Both the position numbers and the translations under genes were made by a program. From positions 1 to 64,000 of IMG/VR virus record IMGVR_UViG_3300009184_000042: 64,000 nt of DNA; one strand, given 5' to 3'. Numbering within the stretch: the first letter of the stretch is position 1; each line of letters begins with the position of its first letter. This DNA is from a virus. The notes beneath the pieces were generated by a model. That model was not told the origin of the DNA and made no database searches. It was given only the letters and a program-made list of their open reading frames with translations. Positions 15,525 to 28,300 of the stretch are shown piece after piece.

Positions 15525-18500
15525 ATGGATAGTCCACTTTCATTTAACTCTTCTGAAAACTTTAGAAAAAGATTATTAACACGAAATCTTAAACCATATC
15601 GTGTTGACGGTACATCTTTTGGCGAATCTTTCCAAAACAAAGAATTTCAAATTGTAGATTATTCTGTAAAAGACTCTGAAGAAATTTCTAAAATTGGTGA
15701 TATACAGGAAAAAGATTTATATAAACAAAATAAATATGGACCTGATAATAGTAACTCCACCTATGGAGATATGGTCAATATTAACATTAACCTTAATGTT
15801 GAAACTAATTTTGGTTTATATGGTTTTAAAAACTCAATCAATTCTAAGTTAGAAAAAATTGGAGATGGACAAGAAAAATTATTATATGTTAATAACATTT
15901 ACGGACCAACAGAATTTGAAACATCATACGGTAATACCATAGATATTAACAAAAATTTACAAACAGAAACAAATAAAGGTAAATATGGTTACCCTTTAAC
16001 TGTTGGAAGTGATTTAGAAAAAATTGGTGATACAAAAGAAAAAGAATTAATTGTTACAAACTTATATAAACCACTTAACACAAATGACCGTGGTTTTGGT
16101 GATACTGTATGGTATATTAATAACAATCAAACAATTCTATCAAGAGGAGAAGGTGAGTATAGTATCTCTGACACGATAAATAGTTTTTTAAATAGCATTG
16201 GAAACCAACAAGAGATTTTATCTAAAGTTAAAAATGCATACAAAAATAATGGAAACGATTTTGGGTTTCCAGTTTATAGTATAAATAATTTAATACCTTT
16301 AATTACAAGAGGTAATGGTGAATATTCAATATCAGACACATTTAATAGTTATCTAAATAGTATTGGAAACCAACAAGAAATTATCTTAAAAGTTTTAAAT
16401 GTTTATAAAAATACACTTAACCGTGGTTTTGGCCAACCTGTTTATCAAATTCAAAATAATCAAGTAATTCAAACTATAGGGTCGGGAGAATACAATATTT
16501 CTGACACCGTAAATAATAGATTAGAAACAAACGGTAATGATAGGGAAGTTATTTTAAGAGTTTTAAATAAATACGCCCCTAATGAGTCTGCTCCGGGGTA
16601 TGGAACAACAAGATATACAATTAATAATATATTATCTTTGGGTGCAAATGAAGGCGAGTACTCATACGATGACGCGATAGGGAGTGATTTATTTACCACG
16701 GGGATTCAACTTAGAAATATTCTTTATCCTATAAATCAGTACGGACCCCAAACCGTAAATAATCAAATTATTTTTCCATTCACTAACAACCAAACAAACC
16801 CTAATGAAGGGGAATATGGATTTCCTGATACGGAAAATAGCGAATTAGAAATTAAAGGTGAAACCGATAGGCCCATATTATTCGCTATAAATCAATATGG
16901 TCCTCAAAATTTACCAAACACAACGGTAGAGATTAATCAAAATTTGCAATCAAACCCTAATGAAGGTGAATATGGTTTTCCTGATACAGAAAATAGTCAG
17001 TTAGAAATTAAAGGTGAAACCGATAGACCCATATTATTTGCTATAAATCAATATGGGCCAGAACAAGGACAATCACAATCTACCGTAGTTCCAAATTTAA
17101 ATTTACAAACAAACTCTAACGAAGGTAACTATGGTTTTCCTGATACACTAGACAGTGAATTAGAAATTAAAGGTGAAAATGAAAGACCTTTTTTATTTAG
17201 TGTAAATCAATATAACCCTGAAAATCAACCAACAGATTCAGTTGATATAAATAAAAATTTGGGTAAATTGTCAAATGAAGGTGAATATGGTTTTCCCGAT
17301 ACTAAAGGTAGTGGATTAGAAGTTATTGGATTTCAAAAAGAACAAGAGGCATATGTTAGAAATAAATATGTAACAGGCGATGGGGACTATGATGTAATAA
17401 CAATTGATGAAATTATACCAACAAGTTATGGAAGTGCATATGCATATTCATTAACACCTTTAAATTTTATACCTTCGACCTATAGACCTATTAATATATT
17501 ATTAAGCGACAACCCAAGAGGTTCTGATGGTACTTTGTCACAGGATTCCGCATTAGCGGGAATTGGTGCAAGACAATTAAAAAAAGAATATAAGTATAGA
17601 ATTGCAAGTGAGTTGTTGTCTCAAACTTTAGGTAGAGTTAATGCTCTTGACTCATCGGTTGACCCCGATAGTGGTGAAATATCAGTAAAACCAAACCTTA
17701 ACCCATTTGACGCAGCAGGAATAATATCAGGAAATATTCCGTTATTAGCTAGAAATTATACAATTACATCACCTGAATCATTAGTTGGAAGAGCGTTGAA
17801 TTTTACAGCTAAAATAGCAGGATTATATTCACCGTATTCCATTATAGTTGGAGAATATTTTGACTACCCAAATAAACGTATGTTAAATAGACTTGTTGAA
17901 AACCCTGTTGAAGTTGTGACAAGTACTGTTATGGGAGCAATTAGAACAATAACAGGTCAAAAAAACAAAAGAGGGTCTGAACTTTTTTTAGCCAACACAT
18001 CTAACGCAACAAGAAGTTTATTATTTGGTCAATTATTTTATAATAATTTTAGACCCGACTATAGAGGACTTACGTTAAGAAGACCTTCGTTATTTGCACC
18101 TAAACCAAATTTTTATGGTGGAGGTAATTCTGATGATATATTTTCTACTTTAATTTCTCCAGTTAATGCTCAACCTTTAGATAAAAACGGAGAACCTAGT
18201 GGCGCACCTGTTTACTCAGTGGGTGAAATAGGAAAGTATTTTGAAGGTGAATCTTTTCAAAATTATAAATTTGGACTTAATTCTAGAAATTATATAGATG
18301 GTACGACACCTTTAGCGGGTGGATTTACATGGTCTTCTAAAAAATCATATTTTAAAACGGGACAATTGGCAGGTCCTGAAGGAAAACAAAGATTTGGTGA
18401 AAGTAGTGTATTTACAAAAAATTATGAGTCGGCGTTCAAAGATACTGAGTCTTGGAAAATAGAAGAAAACAATGTATGGAGAGACGGTTCAATTTTAGAC

Positions 18501-21500
18501 ACAACTCAAAAAATTGTTGATTCTGCAGACAGGTCAGGAATTAAAAAATTAGAACACGTTGGTACTGCGATAAATCAAATATCTAAAGTTTTTAATGATG
18601 GATATGTTGAAATGACAAAAGGTTCTCGAGTTATTAGATATACTTCAAAAAACTCAGTAGGTAGTACAGACAGTACAATAAAAGGATATGAATATTGTAG
18701 ATTATTTACAAAAGATGTTCCTTTTACAAATTATTCACAACTACAAAAAACGGATGGTAATATAAGAAATTATACCTATTCAGTTTTAGATAATACATAT
18801 AACCTTAATATCACACCGTTCAATGATAAAAACGGACAATCGTCAAATATTATTAATGGTCAGGTTAAAAAATATATGCTTTCGTTAGAAAATTTGGCTT
18901 GGAGAACATCAAACAAACCTGGATTTACCGTACAAGATTTACCGGCTTGTGAAAGAGGACCCAATGGAGGTAGAATTATGTGGTTTCCTCCATATAATTT
19001 GAGTTTTGATGAATCTTCATCACCAAAATTTGAACCAACAAATTTTATAGGTAGACCTGAACCAATATACACATATAATAATACTGATAGAACTGGACAA
19101 ATATCTTTTGATATTGTTGTTGACCACCCTTCCATCTCAAACATTTTAGTGGACCAAGAATTAAAAGATATAAAACCTGAGTCAGAATTAAAAAAAGTTA
19201 TGGATTCATTTTTTGCTGGGTGTTTAAAATATGACATTTATACATTGGGTCAAAGATTTGCATCTTTAGCTCCACAAGATATTCAAACCGCAATTCAATT
19301 AATAAAATATCCTGAACAAGCAACAACTATTGTAAACGAAACACCTGACCCCGAACCTGTAAAACAAGAAATTGTAAAAACAACACCACCAGAAACTGAA
19401 ACAAAAATTTCAGACCCCAAGTTTCAAGAAATATTTTTGTTTTTTGAAAATGCTCAACCTAACGATTCAAGTGGCCCAACAACAACTAAAGATTTTGAAT
19501 ATTGGTATAATGAATATGCGTCAAATAAAACATTGTATGATACAACAAAACCACTTAATAAAGTTTTCAAATATAGTGACGCAAATAAAGTGGCCCTTAA
19601 CACAACAACAACCCCTACTTTTTCATTAACCGAATATGTTGACACAAGAAAACAAACCCTTAGTGGATTTTTTGATAATATATTACAAGAGTTTAATGAT
19701 TTAAAAGAGTTTTTAAGTGAAGTATTTAAAGTTTTAGACTCAGGAGGAGAAGTTACTTTTGACTTATTAGCGACTGCCAGCTCAACAAACACTAGTGGTA
19801 ATCAAAATTTATCTGAAAGAAGAAACGATTCGGTTTTAAAGTTTATAGAAAAGTTTACAGTAAATAATAAAACTTTAAAATCATTTATAGATTCAGGAAA
19901 ATTAAAAATTATTAAAAAGGCAACAGGGTCAAGTGCCGCAATTCAAGACCCTAAATATTCACAAATTGATTGTACCAAACCTTTTAAATCACAATACGAA
20001 GAAGGAATTTATTCTGTACAAGCAATGGCGTGTAGAAGAGTAAAAATTGAAAAAATTGTATATAAACCAGGGCCGCCCGCAAAGTCAGAAACACCTCCCG
20101 CACAAGTAGAGGCTGCTGCTCCAAACCCTACAGCCGCTGAAAGTACAGCTCCAAAACCAACACCACAAAACCAAGTAATTGACAACTTCAAACAAACACC
20201 ACAATATAAAGATTTGGCGAAAAAAATATTAAGAAGATTACTAACAGAGTGTAATTATTTTCAAATGGTTAAAGAGACAAATCCATTTATTTATGACACA
20301 ATTAGAAGTAAGTTTCAGTATTTTAATCCTGTTTTCCACTCTATTACTCCTGAAGGTCTAAACTCAAGATTAACTTTTTTACAACAATGTGTAAGACCAG
20401 GAGATACGATTCCAACTGTGTCACAAAATGCGGCAGGAACATATAGTTTAGATTATAACGATGCCTTCAACAGTGCATTTGGAGCTCCTCCTGTTTTGGT
20501 ATTAAGGATTGGTGATTTTTTCCACACTAAAATAATACCTGAAGACTTAAATATTAAGTTTGAAAATGGGGGTAATATACCATTAGATTTAAATCCTGAA
20601 GGAATTGGAGTACAACCTATGTTTGCAAACATAACATTAAGGTTTAAAATGATAGGAGGTCATGGATTAGCAGGTCCAATTGGAGAACTTCAAAATGCAC
20701 TTTCATTTAATTATTATGCAAATACTGAAATGTATGATGAGAGAGCAACAATAACTGAAGATGTAACATCACAGTATGATGCAGAATATTTTGAAGCTTT
20801 GAAAATAAACCCATTGACAACACCACAGCAGAACCAACAGAACAAAATTGGAACTACAATCGGAAAACAAGAATCATCTACATATGATACAACATTAAGT
20901 GGATTTACAGGTGTTTTATCATATAAAGAAAATATGAAAAATTTTATAGACATAACCAAAGAATATGCAAATAGTGTTTTTCAAAATCTAAAAAATATAA
21001 ATGATAAGTTATTGATTGGAGGAATTTTGATTTTTACAAAAGATAGAAAATACCAAACGGGATATTTTAATAACATTAACCAACCACAAACTAACTTAGT
21101 AAAAATATTTGGAAAAAGTCAGTATGAAGATAAAGTTGATGCGTTGTTTTCTAAAGCAAAAGAAGATGTAGAAAATGAAACTAGTCCGATATTGGCTAGT
21201 TTACCTCTTCAAAATTTTACAAATATATCGACAAGAAAAATTAAAAGAAAACTTAAAGATATGATAGATAGTCGTCAGACAACTTACTTGTCTGTAATAA
21301 CTGAGGCGTCTAACAACATTGTAAAAAATCAAGTTGATGAAACTAAAACAATTGATTTACTAGACCAATTAAATTATGTGTGTAATTCTTTTGATGGATA
21401 TTCTAACGATAAAAATGAAGTAATTGTTTTTTCTTTGACAGGGACTTCTGCGGTTGACCCATCTAATACGACATACGCAAATACTTTGGATGAGTTAAAA

Positions 21501-22067
21501 GGAGACTTATTAATTATTGGTTCTAAAATGAGTGGATTTAATAACAACTTAGAAACATATAGCCTAATTCCAACTGCTCAAGATGAAGTTTATAACGATG
21601 AGTTTGATTTTAATACCTTCATAGATTCAGACCCAGACGCAATAAGTCCTGAAGAAAATAGATTTTTTATGATATTTAGTAAAGAAATTATTGATGACTA
21701 TACTAAATTTTTGAATGAAGTCGTCGATACAATTTCAAACAATGAAAGAAAAACTGACTGGTTTAATTATCTTAAAGGTAATTTAGGATTTACAAATACA
21801 GGTCAAGAAATACCAACAGGACCTTACGCAAAATATAAAGATTCAAAGGCTTTTGTTGACGCAAGATTTAAAAGTTTTGAAGATAATTTTTTAAGTAAAG
21901 AATTTTGTTCAACATGTAGTTATAATTTAAATAAAGATAAGGAAAGAAAACTGAATTTTTCTCAAGTATTATTTCCTGCTCAAACAGAAATTGACAACAT
22001 GAAAGCTCTAAACGCATCAACTAATTCTACAGGTGATGAATATAACTTAAAAGTTTCATTCAACTAA
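15525..22067 (+). CDS. Giant tail/baseplate protein with N-terminal tandem repeats and an OmpA-like domain
   Basis: A 2,180-residue virion protein. Residues about 57-610 hold eleven degenerate repeats of 51-58 residues with a core like LEIKG-x-x-RPILF-x-INQYGP and GEYGFPDT. Residues about 1140-1200 (GPNGGRIMWFPPYN, RTGQISFDIVVDHPS) look like a tail hub or tube-type beta domain. Residues about 1385-1515 resemble an OmpA C-terminal peptidoglycan-binding domain: a beta strand LLATAS, then LSERRNDSV and the terminal ACRRVKIEKI. A Pro/Ala-rich linker follows near 1520-1555, then about 620 residues of mixed fold. It is followed after one base by the gp53-like gene. A baseplate hub role is inferred from position; the domain calls are pattern-based. 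Confidence 0.6.
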   Translation: MDSPLSFNSSENFRKRLLTRNLKPYRVDGTSFGESFQNKEFQIVDYSVKDSEEISKIGDIQEKDLYKQNKYGPDNSNSTYGDMVNININLNVETNFGLYGFKNSINSKLEKIGDGQEKLLYVNNIYGPTEFETSYGNTIDINKNLQTETNKGKYGYPLTVGSDLEKIGDTKEKELIVTNLYKPLNTNDRGFGDTVWYINNNQTILSRGEGEYSISDTINSFLNSIGNQQEILSKVKNAYKNNGNDFGFPVYSINNLIPLITRGNGEYSISDTFNSYLNSIGNQQEIILKVLNVYKNTLNRGFGQPVYQIQNNQVIQTIGSGEYNISDTVNNRLETNGNDREVILRVLNKYAPNESAPGYGTTRYTINNILSLGANEGEYSYDDAIGSDLFTTGIQLRNILYPINQYGPQTVNNQIIFPFTNNQTNPNEGEYGFPDTENSELEIKGETDRPILFAINQYGPQNLPNTTVEINQNLQSNPNEGEYGFPDTENSQLEIKGETDRPILFAINQYGPEQGQSQSTVVPNLNLQTNSNEGNYGFPDTLDSELEIKGENERPFLFSVNQYNPENQPTDSVDINKNLGKLSNEGEYGFPDTKGSGLEVIGFQKEQEAYVRNKYVTGDGDYDVITIDEIIPTSYGSAYAYSLTPLNFIPSTYRPINILLSDNPRGSDGTLSQDSALAGIGARQLKKEYKYRIASELLSQTLGRVNALDSSVDPDSGEISVKPNLNPFDAAGIISGNIPLLARNYTITSPESLVGRALNFTAKIAGLYSPYSIIVGEYFDYPNKRMLNRLVENPVEVVTSTVMGAIRTITGQKNKRGSELFLANTSNATRSLLFGQLFYNNFRPDYRGLTLRRPSLFAPKPNFYGGGNSDDIFSTLISPVNAQPLDKNGEPSGAPVYSVGEIGKYFEGESFQNYKFGLNSRNYIDGTTPLAGGFTWSSKKSYFKTGQLAGPEGKQRFGESSVFTKNYESAFKDTESWKIEENNVWRDGSILDTTQKIVDSADRSGIKKLEHVGTAINQISKVFNDGYVEMTKGSRVIRYTSKNSVGSTDSTIKGYEYCRLFTKDVPFTNYSQLQKTDGNIRNYTYSVLDNTYNLNITPFNDKNGQSSNIINGQVKKYMLSLENLAWRTSNKPGFTVQDLPACERGPNGGRIMWFPPYNLSFDESSSPKFEPTNFIGRPEPIYTYNNTDRTGQISFDIVVDHPSISNILVDQELKDIKPESELKKVMDSFFAGCLKYDIYTLGQRFASLAPQDIQTAIQLIKYPEQATTIVNETPDPEPVKQEIVKTTPPETETKISDPKFQEIFLFFENAQPNDSSGPTTTKDFEYWYNEYASNKTLYDTTKPLNKVFKYSDANKVALNTTTTPTFSLTEYVDTRKQTLSGFFDNILQEFNDLKEFLSEVFKVLDSGGEVTFDLLATASSTNTSGNQNLSERRNDSVLKFIEKFTVNNKTLKSFIDSGKLKIIKKATGSSAAIQDPKYSQIDCTKPFKSQYEEGIYSVQAMACRRVKIEKIVYKPGPPAKSETPPAQVEAAAPNPTAAESTAPKPTPQNQVIDNFKQTPQYKDLAKKILRRLLTECNYFQMVKETNPFIYDTIRSKFQYFNPVFHSITPEGLNSRLTFLQQCVRPGDTIPTVSQNAAGTYSLDYNDAFNSAFGAPPVLVLRIGDFFHTKIIPEDLNIKFENGGNIPLDLNPEGIGVQPMFANITLRFKMIGGHGLAGPIGELQNALSFNYYANTEMYDERATITEDVTSQYDAEYFEALKINPLTTPQQNQQNKIGTTIGKQESSTYDTTLSGFTGVLSYKENMKNFIDITKEYANSVFQNLKNINDKLLIGGILIFTKDRKYQTGYFNNINQPQTNLVKIFGKSQYEDKVDALFSKAKEDVENETSPILASLPLQNFTNISTRKIKRKLKDMIDSRQTTYLSVITEASNNIVKNQVDETKTIDLLDQLNYVCNSFDGYSNDKNEVIVFSLTGTSAVDPSNTTYANTLDELKGDLLIIGSKMSGFNNNLETYSLIPTAQDEVYNDEFDFNTFIDSDPDAISPEENRFFMIFSKEIIDDYTKFLNEVVDTISNNERKTDWFNYLKGNLGFTNTGQEIPTGPYAKYKDSKAFVDARFKSFEDNFLSKEFCSTCSYNLNKDKERKLNFSQVLFPAQTEIDNMKALNASTNSTGDEYNLKVSFN
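15690..17360 (+). repeat. Eleven tandem protein-coding repeats of about 160 bases
   Basis: Repeat cores fall near residues 57, 112, 167, 225, 280, 337, 393, 443, 494, 548 and 601 of the giant protein. The units at about 16809-16904 and 16962-17057 are close to identical at DNA level, including EGEYGFPDTENS and ETDRPILFAINQYGP, which suggests recent duplication; the outer units have diverged. Confidence 0.85.
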
Positions 22068-22068
22068 T

Positions 22069-22386
22069 ATGCAATACTACAACAGATACCAAAATTTTTT
22101 AATTAACGGTCAACAGACGGTAGTTCCATTTGTTAATCTACCCGTCAGAGCGTCAGACCAAAGATACATTTACACAAAAAATAAAAGTAGATTAGATAAA
22201 ATAAGTTATGAAAAATATGGAACACCATATTTTGGTTGGTTAATATTAACAGCAAATCCAATATATGGCGGTTTAGAAACAAATATTCCTGACGGTGCGG
22301 TATTAATAATACCATTCCCATTAATAAGTGCTCTACAAGGCTACAAAAGTGCATTAGATACACATATTTTTTATTATGGCCGTTAA
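22069..22386 (+). CDS. gp53/LysM-like baseplate protein
   Basis: A 105-residue protein with a LysM or tail protein X-like layout: RLDKISYEKYGTPYFGWLIL followed by ANPIYGG and a final IPDGAVLIIP strand. T4 gp53 and other wedge proteins use this type of fold to join wedges or bind other baseplate parts. It starts one base after the giant upstream gene ends and overlaps the next giant gene by 11 bases, so translation of the three is probably coupled. The first 35 residues are a beta extension. Confidence 0.65.
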   Translation: MQYYNRYQNFLINGQQTVVPFVNLPVRASDQRYIYTKNKSRLDKISYEKYGTPYFGWLILTANPIYGGLETNIPDGAVLIIPFPLISALQGYKSALDTHIFYYGR

Positions 22387-25300
22387 TGACCCAACAAAAT
22401 TCAGACAAATATATAACAAAGAAAATAAAATTCTAGTTGAAGCCGACTACGATAATATTATTTTAATTGACCCTAACAAAGTTGTTGATGCAGACAACAA
22501 TGTTAAAGATAGATACGTTCAACAAGAAAATCTTGTTTTTTATGCGAATTTAGAAACACAAATTATACCAAGAACAAAATTAGCAATTGGTGATAGTTTT
22601 GATAATCCTGTTTATAATTCACAAATCGCATCCTTATCTACTTTTCCTGAAGATTTGAAACTTAATTTTTTAAGACCCAAAGGTAAAAAAGCATTTGATA
22701 CGAGTTGGTCAGATGAATTTACAGGTAGAGGTGTTAGACAAGGTCAAGGAATTAATCAAAACTCTGAATACCAAATTAATCAAGATGGAAATACTGTTTT
22801 TAAACAAAAAGTTTTAAACTATGAAGATACTCAAACTTTAGGTATTACAGAAATAAAAGTTGACGTAACACCGGCTAATGTTACAAACGTAGAAATATCT
22901 ATGGAAGATATTAGAGGTCGAGCTTTATTTGAACAAGGAGACAATTCATTATATTCTGTTTTTTTTAACTTACCATATCCTCCGTTTTTTTTAACCTTGA
23001 AAGGATATTATGGAAAAGCAATTAGGTATCAATTAAGTTTAACCGATTTTAACGCGAGTTTTGAACCATCGAGTGGTAATTTTAAAATTACTCTTAAACT
23101 TTTAAGTAGAAATAGCGCGATACTCGCCGACAGTATAATAGGATACGCTAGAAACTCACCAAAAATGTTTCAAACAGAAACAGTAGTTACTCAAAGTACT
23201 TCAAACTCCTCAAATAACGGTATAAATACAAACAATTCAACCACTGTTGTTGAATCAGTCGGATTACAAAAAATGAGAGAAGCGTATTCTATTTATAAAA
23301 GTAAGGGGTTAATTACCTCCGATTTTCCTGAAATAACTTTAGAGGAATTTATTGCTAGAATAGAAAACCTACCTACAGCATTAGCGGACGCATTAAAAAA
23401 GGCAGATTTTACAGTAATGAATGATGTTGCTGATTTTCAGACAAACTTAAATAAATTAAGAAACGAAGTCTACGCCAATTCAATAACTGACTTTTTAGAT
23501 ACATCAGAAAAATTATACAAAGGACAAATTTATTACCCATATAAAGAAAACATTTCATTTGCAGATAGGGCAAAATATAAACAACGCGTTGAAACCGCAA
23601 TAAATAACTATGTTACTTTATTAAAAAATAACAAAAGTTTTGGAACGGGAGGACAATATAAATTACCTAATAAGGGAAATATACCTGGTGAAATACCGAT
23701 TAAATTTTCAATTAATGATATTTTTGAAGAGATAGATTATAATACATTAACAGATGCAGACTTTAGAGAAACGTATGTTGTTAATTACGGTACTAATCCA
23801 ACAGACAACCAATTAAATAAATCTATTGCCGACTTTAAAAGCCTTAATCCAAATTTTTTACTTGACACAACAACCAACAATGTGGTTAATGATTTTCCCC
23901 AATATTACAAATTTGGTGATAAAGTTGGAAGTTCTAACAATTATATTGCAAATAGTTTTTTAGATAAGATTCAAAAAATTAATGATGAGTTAAATAAAAA
24001 AAATGCAGAAATAGAAAAGTCTCTCACTCAGTTTTTAAGTGACCAAATAGTAAATGGACCAAATGTTTTAGGGTTTATACCAACTATAAGAAACGTTATG
24101 GCAGTTTTATTTGCCGGATTAGATGGGTTTTATAGACTTATGGAAGACACCCACACAAGCGCATGGAATCAAAGAACAAACCCAATAAGGTTAGAATCAA
24201 TTATACCGGCATCAAAAAATTTTGGAGTAGATTCTAAAAATTTGGTAAACGGTACAAACCAACTTAACGATTTAAATGTGGTTTATCCTTGGCCACAATA
24301 TTTTTTAAAAGAAGCACAAAAAGATGGTTCAGAGTTATACGTTATAAAATATCCTGGAGATAGTTCAGTAATAAACACTACAAAAGGTTTTGATAGTGTT
24401 GTATGGCCTGAAGTTGCGTTTACTGAGGAATACATTAACGCGATAGTACAAAAAACAACACCAAAATCTGCAAACGTATATAATAATCCGGCATCGTTAA
24501 GTAAAGTTTTATCTATAAATGCGGTAGAATTTCCATTCAAAACAACACCATACGTTAATACACAAGAACAAAGTTATTTATATGAAATTTTTGAAAGAAG
24601 TTATTTAGGTGCGTATTATGCTAAATTAAATAGAAATGGATATAACCAAGAACAAATACCTGTTTTCTTGGGAAATTTAGAAGCTGAAAATATAAAACAA
24701 ACAGTACAAAGTAATTTGGCACTCACTAAAATTTTAAAAGAATTTTCATTCACCTACGTTAATTTTTTACAAACATTAAGAAAAATTTCAAATAATGGTA
24801 CTGGTACAAGATGGACACTTTATTCTGACTCAGTTTTTACCACAGAGTACATAAAAAATTTATTAGAATTAAATGATGGAACACAAAATGTTGATGTTTA
24901 TAATGACGTTTATAGTATTGACACATTATCCAATTCATCAATTGCCATAGACGGGAATGTACCACTACCCGATTCAATCAAAAATTTTATAAACGGTACG
25001 CCGGCCACCGACACTTATTTTTTAGACAACTACCCAATAACAAATGTTAATTGGTTAAAGACAAATTTACAAGGTGGCGATAGCATTTCATCAATAAACG
25101 ACTTTAATAAAACATCAAGTTATGTTTATTTAGATGAGAAAAAAACAATAGCGAGGGTAAACGAAACAGAAAACACTAAAAATATTAATGTTTTTGTTTC
25201 TAAGTATGAGTTTAAAAATTTTACACAACCTTTCATGACAAACTTGAATACAAGTGTACCAGTAAACTCACAAACTTCTTTGAGTAATTTTTATTCAACA

Positions 25301-28300
25301 AGAAAAGAAAAAGACTTATATTTTACCGAAAGTATTTTTGATTATGGGAATGAATATAGTGGTCAAGTGGCAACAAAGATACAAACAACATCATTATTGA
25401 ATACTCCATATTTTGTTAATGCTTTAGTTCAAGGAGTTGAAAATCAAAAAACAAACGTTTCAGACCCTTACGCAGCATTAGGTTATTTATATTTAAATTC
25501 ATTACCTTTAATTACAACAAGAGAAAAAATTAAAAGTTTTGATGACACAAGTTCCGTAGCAACAGATTTAGATTATTTGGCGTCAACCTTTAACAAGTTT
25601 TCATCAATTCACCGACTACCATATGCTTGGGTTTTAAAATATGGAAGTATATGGCATAGGTACAAAAAATTCATCGAAACTGGAAATGACATATTAGATA
25701 ATACAATTTGGACCGATTTTGATTATTTAAAAAGTTATGACACAACAGGGACAACACCTAATGCGAATAGTAAATTAATTTTTCCATCATATACTGGAGG
25801 AACAACTCAAGTAGAAATTAAATTACAAAGTACAACAACACTAATACCAAATGTTAATCAAACAATGGATAATGTCACTTTAGGGGTGTATCCTAAAGTA
25901 ATTAATAATGTTTATCGATTTTTCTTTAACAAAGATTTGACCATTTTAAACACACCAACCTATCAGTCTTTTTTAGATGCGTATAATACAGTAGGTTTAA
26001 AAATAGGTACAAACTCAACTTCAGGAAAATTCTATAACTTTGGATTTGATTTACAAAATCCAAACAGAGCGTTTGTGAACAAAAATTACTACGCCTATTT
26101 TGATAATCCCGAAAGCAATCAAAAGTTTTTGTTAATCCCATCAACAGGGGGAATCAATATAAACCAAATGAATTTTGAATGTTTTGATGCAACAAATAAA
26201 ATTAAAGAAGAAGTTTTTAATAACAAGGCAGTTTATAATGGAAGTGTTAGACCACTTTGGGGTGTATCACAGTTTGGTTATTTTAAAAATTCTTTAATTA
26301 AAAAACCCGCATTTAATGAATATTTAAAAGTTGTTTACACAAACAACAGTAAAAATTTAAGTTTCGAATTAAAAAATGCACAATCAACATATTCTAATAT
26401 AGAAGAAATATTTGCGGTATTTGAACCGGAAATTTTAGACAAGTTTGAAAATTTATTCTTAAACTTTTGTAACCCAACACCGGCAGTATCTGATTTAATT
26501 TTAAATGAAGAACAAACAAACTCTAACTATACCAATCCTGGTTCAGTTAGAAATGTGACAGAAAAACGACTTTTTAATCAAATGGAATCCTTATTTATGG
26601 TGCCAAAAAATAGTGTGACATTACTAAACGATGAATCACAAGATGGTTTACTTTTGGCTGAAAAACAAATATCTAACTTTTTTCCAAAAGTCGTAGATTT
26701 TTTAAATTTTGAATGTGTTCTTAAAATGGGTAACCCCGGTAATTTTAAACGAAGGGTTTTTAACTATATAAGTAACAATCCTACATTCCAACCTTTAAAC
26801 CCTTTAACTCTTAATCCATATATACCTGGGTCATTACCTGGTGATGGGACAGTTGGCTCACCTACATTAACAATAAGTATTGCAAACAACAGAGATGCGT
26901 GGAATGCTCTTAGAAAATATGTGGGAGTTTTTAACCAAATACCATTCCAATATACAAATACAGGAAGTGTAATTACAGATTTTTTTACGGCAAATAATGG
27001 AATGGATATTGAATTTACGGAGGCGAACATTGAAGCGTTATTTCCACTAATTAGATTATTTGCAAAACAAAAGGCTGAAGATGCAACTTTAAATAAATTA
27101 AAGTTCCAACAATCAATTAATAATTTTTTATTACAACAACAAAATTTTAATTCGGAGAATTTAACACAAACTTTCAGTAAATTAAATGTAGACTTACCTA
27201 CGACAACAACTAATACAACACCTATTAAAAATGCGACTTCAGGTGATGTTGGTAAGTTAGAACAATATTCTGTTTTAAAAACAATGAATGATAAATGGAT
27301 TTCAGGTACTGATTTTTTAAATAAAACAATATTTGAAGATTTTTTATTTCAAGATAAGGCGGGTCGAGATATTGGTGATGAGTTTACTATCGACTTAGAA
27401 AAAATTAAAGGTTATTTAAAATCAAACGACAACCAAAATTATTTATCATTAATATCTCAAATATGTTCGCAAAACAATATGGTTTTCTTTGCTTTACCCG
27501 CATACGTTAATTTTTACGGCATACAACAGGCGGTGGCAAAAAGTACACCATTACCTGTTGACGCAACTGAAACATTGTTTGGAACCTTTTTGGATGTTGA
27601 TTATTTAAAAGCAACCCCAAAATTTTTATTACTATATACAGGTAAACCGTCAGAGTTTGTTGCAAGCAATTCTTCATTTTCAAAGTTTGCAAGTGATACA
27701 TTTGATATAAGAAAATCTTCAGACAACCCATTAAGGGTACCATCTAACCCCGAGGAAGACTACTCCAAAAAAAATAGAGTAGTAGGTTTTAGTGTTGATT
27801 ACGGAACTCAAAACCAAAGTATTTTCAAAAGTGTTTCGATAGATATGTCTGAAAAGAAAAACACCGCAGAATCAAATAAAATCGCAGCACAATTTGGGGC
27901 ATCTGTGTCAGGAGACAAAGTAGCTCAACAATCCGTTTCACTTTATAGTATATATAAAAGTAGAAGTTATAATGTTAGTATTGAAATGATGGGTAACGCC
28001 ATGATGCAACCGACCATGTATTTTAACTTAAGACATGTACCATTATTCTATGGTCCGTATATGGTTTTATCTGTAAAACACAATGTTACTCAGACTAAAT
28101 TTTCCACAACGATTTCAGGGCCAAGAATATCAAGATATAGTTTACCACAACCAAATAGTCTATTAGATACTGTCAATCAAAATTATATAAACGCATATAA
28201 AGAATTAATATTAAAAGAAGTTAAGACAACAGAACCAATCACAAATGTGAACACACAACAAGGTACGGTACAACCCGGAGCGTTACAAAGTCCTGAAAAT

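Noticed and set aside
15690-17360. CRISPR array or non-coding repeat
   Set aside because: The repeats are in frame, about 160 bases long, degenerate and without spacers; they are protein-coding.
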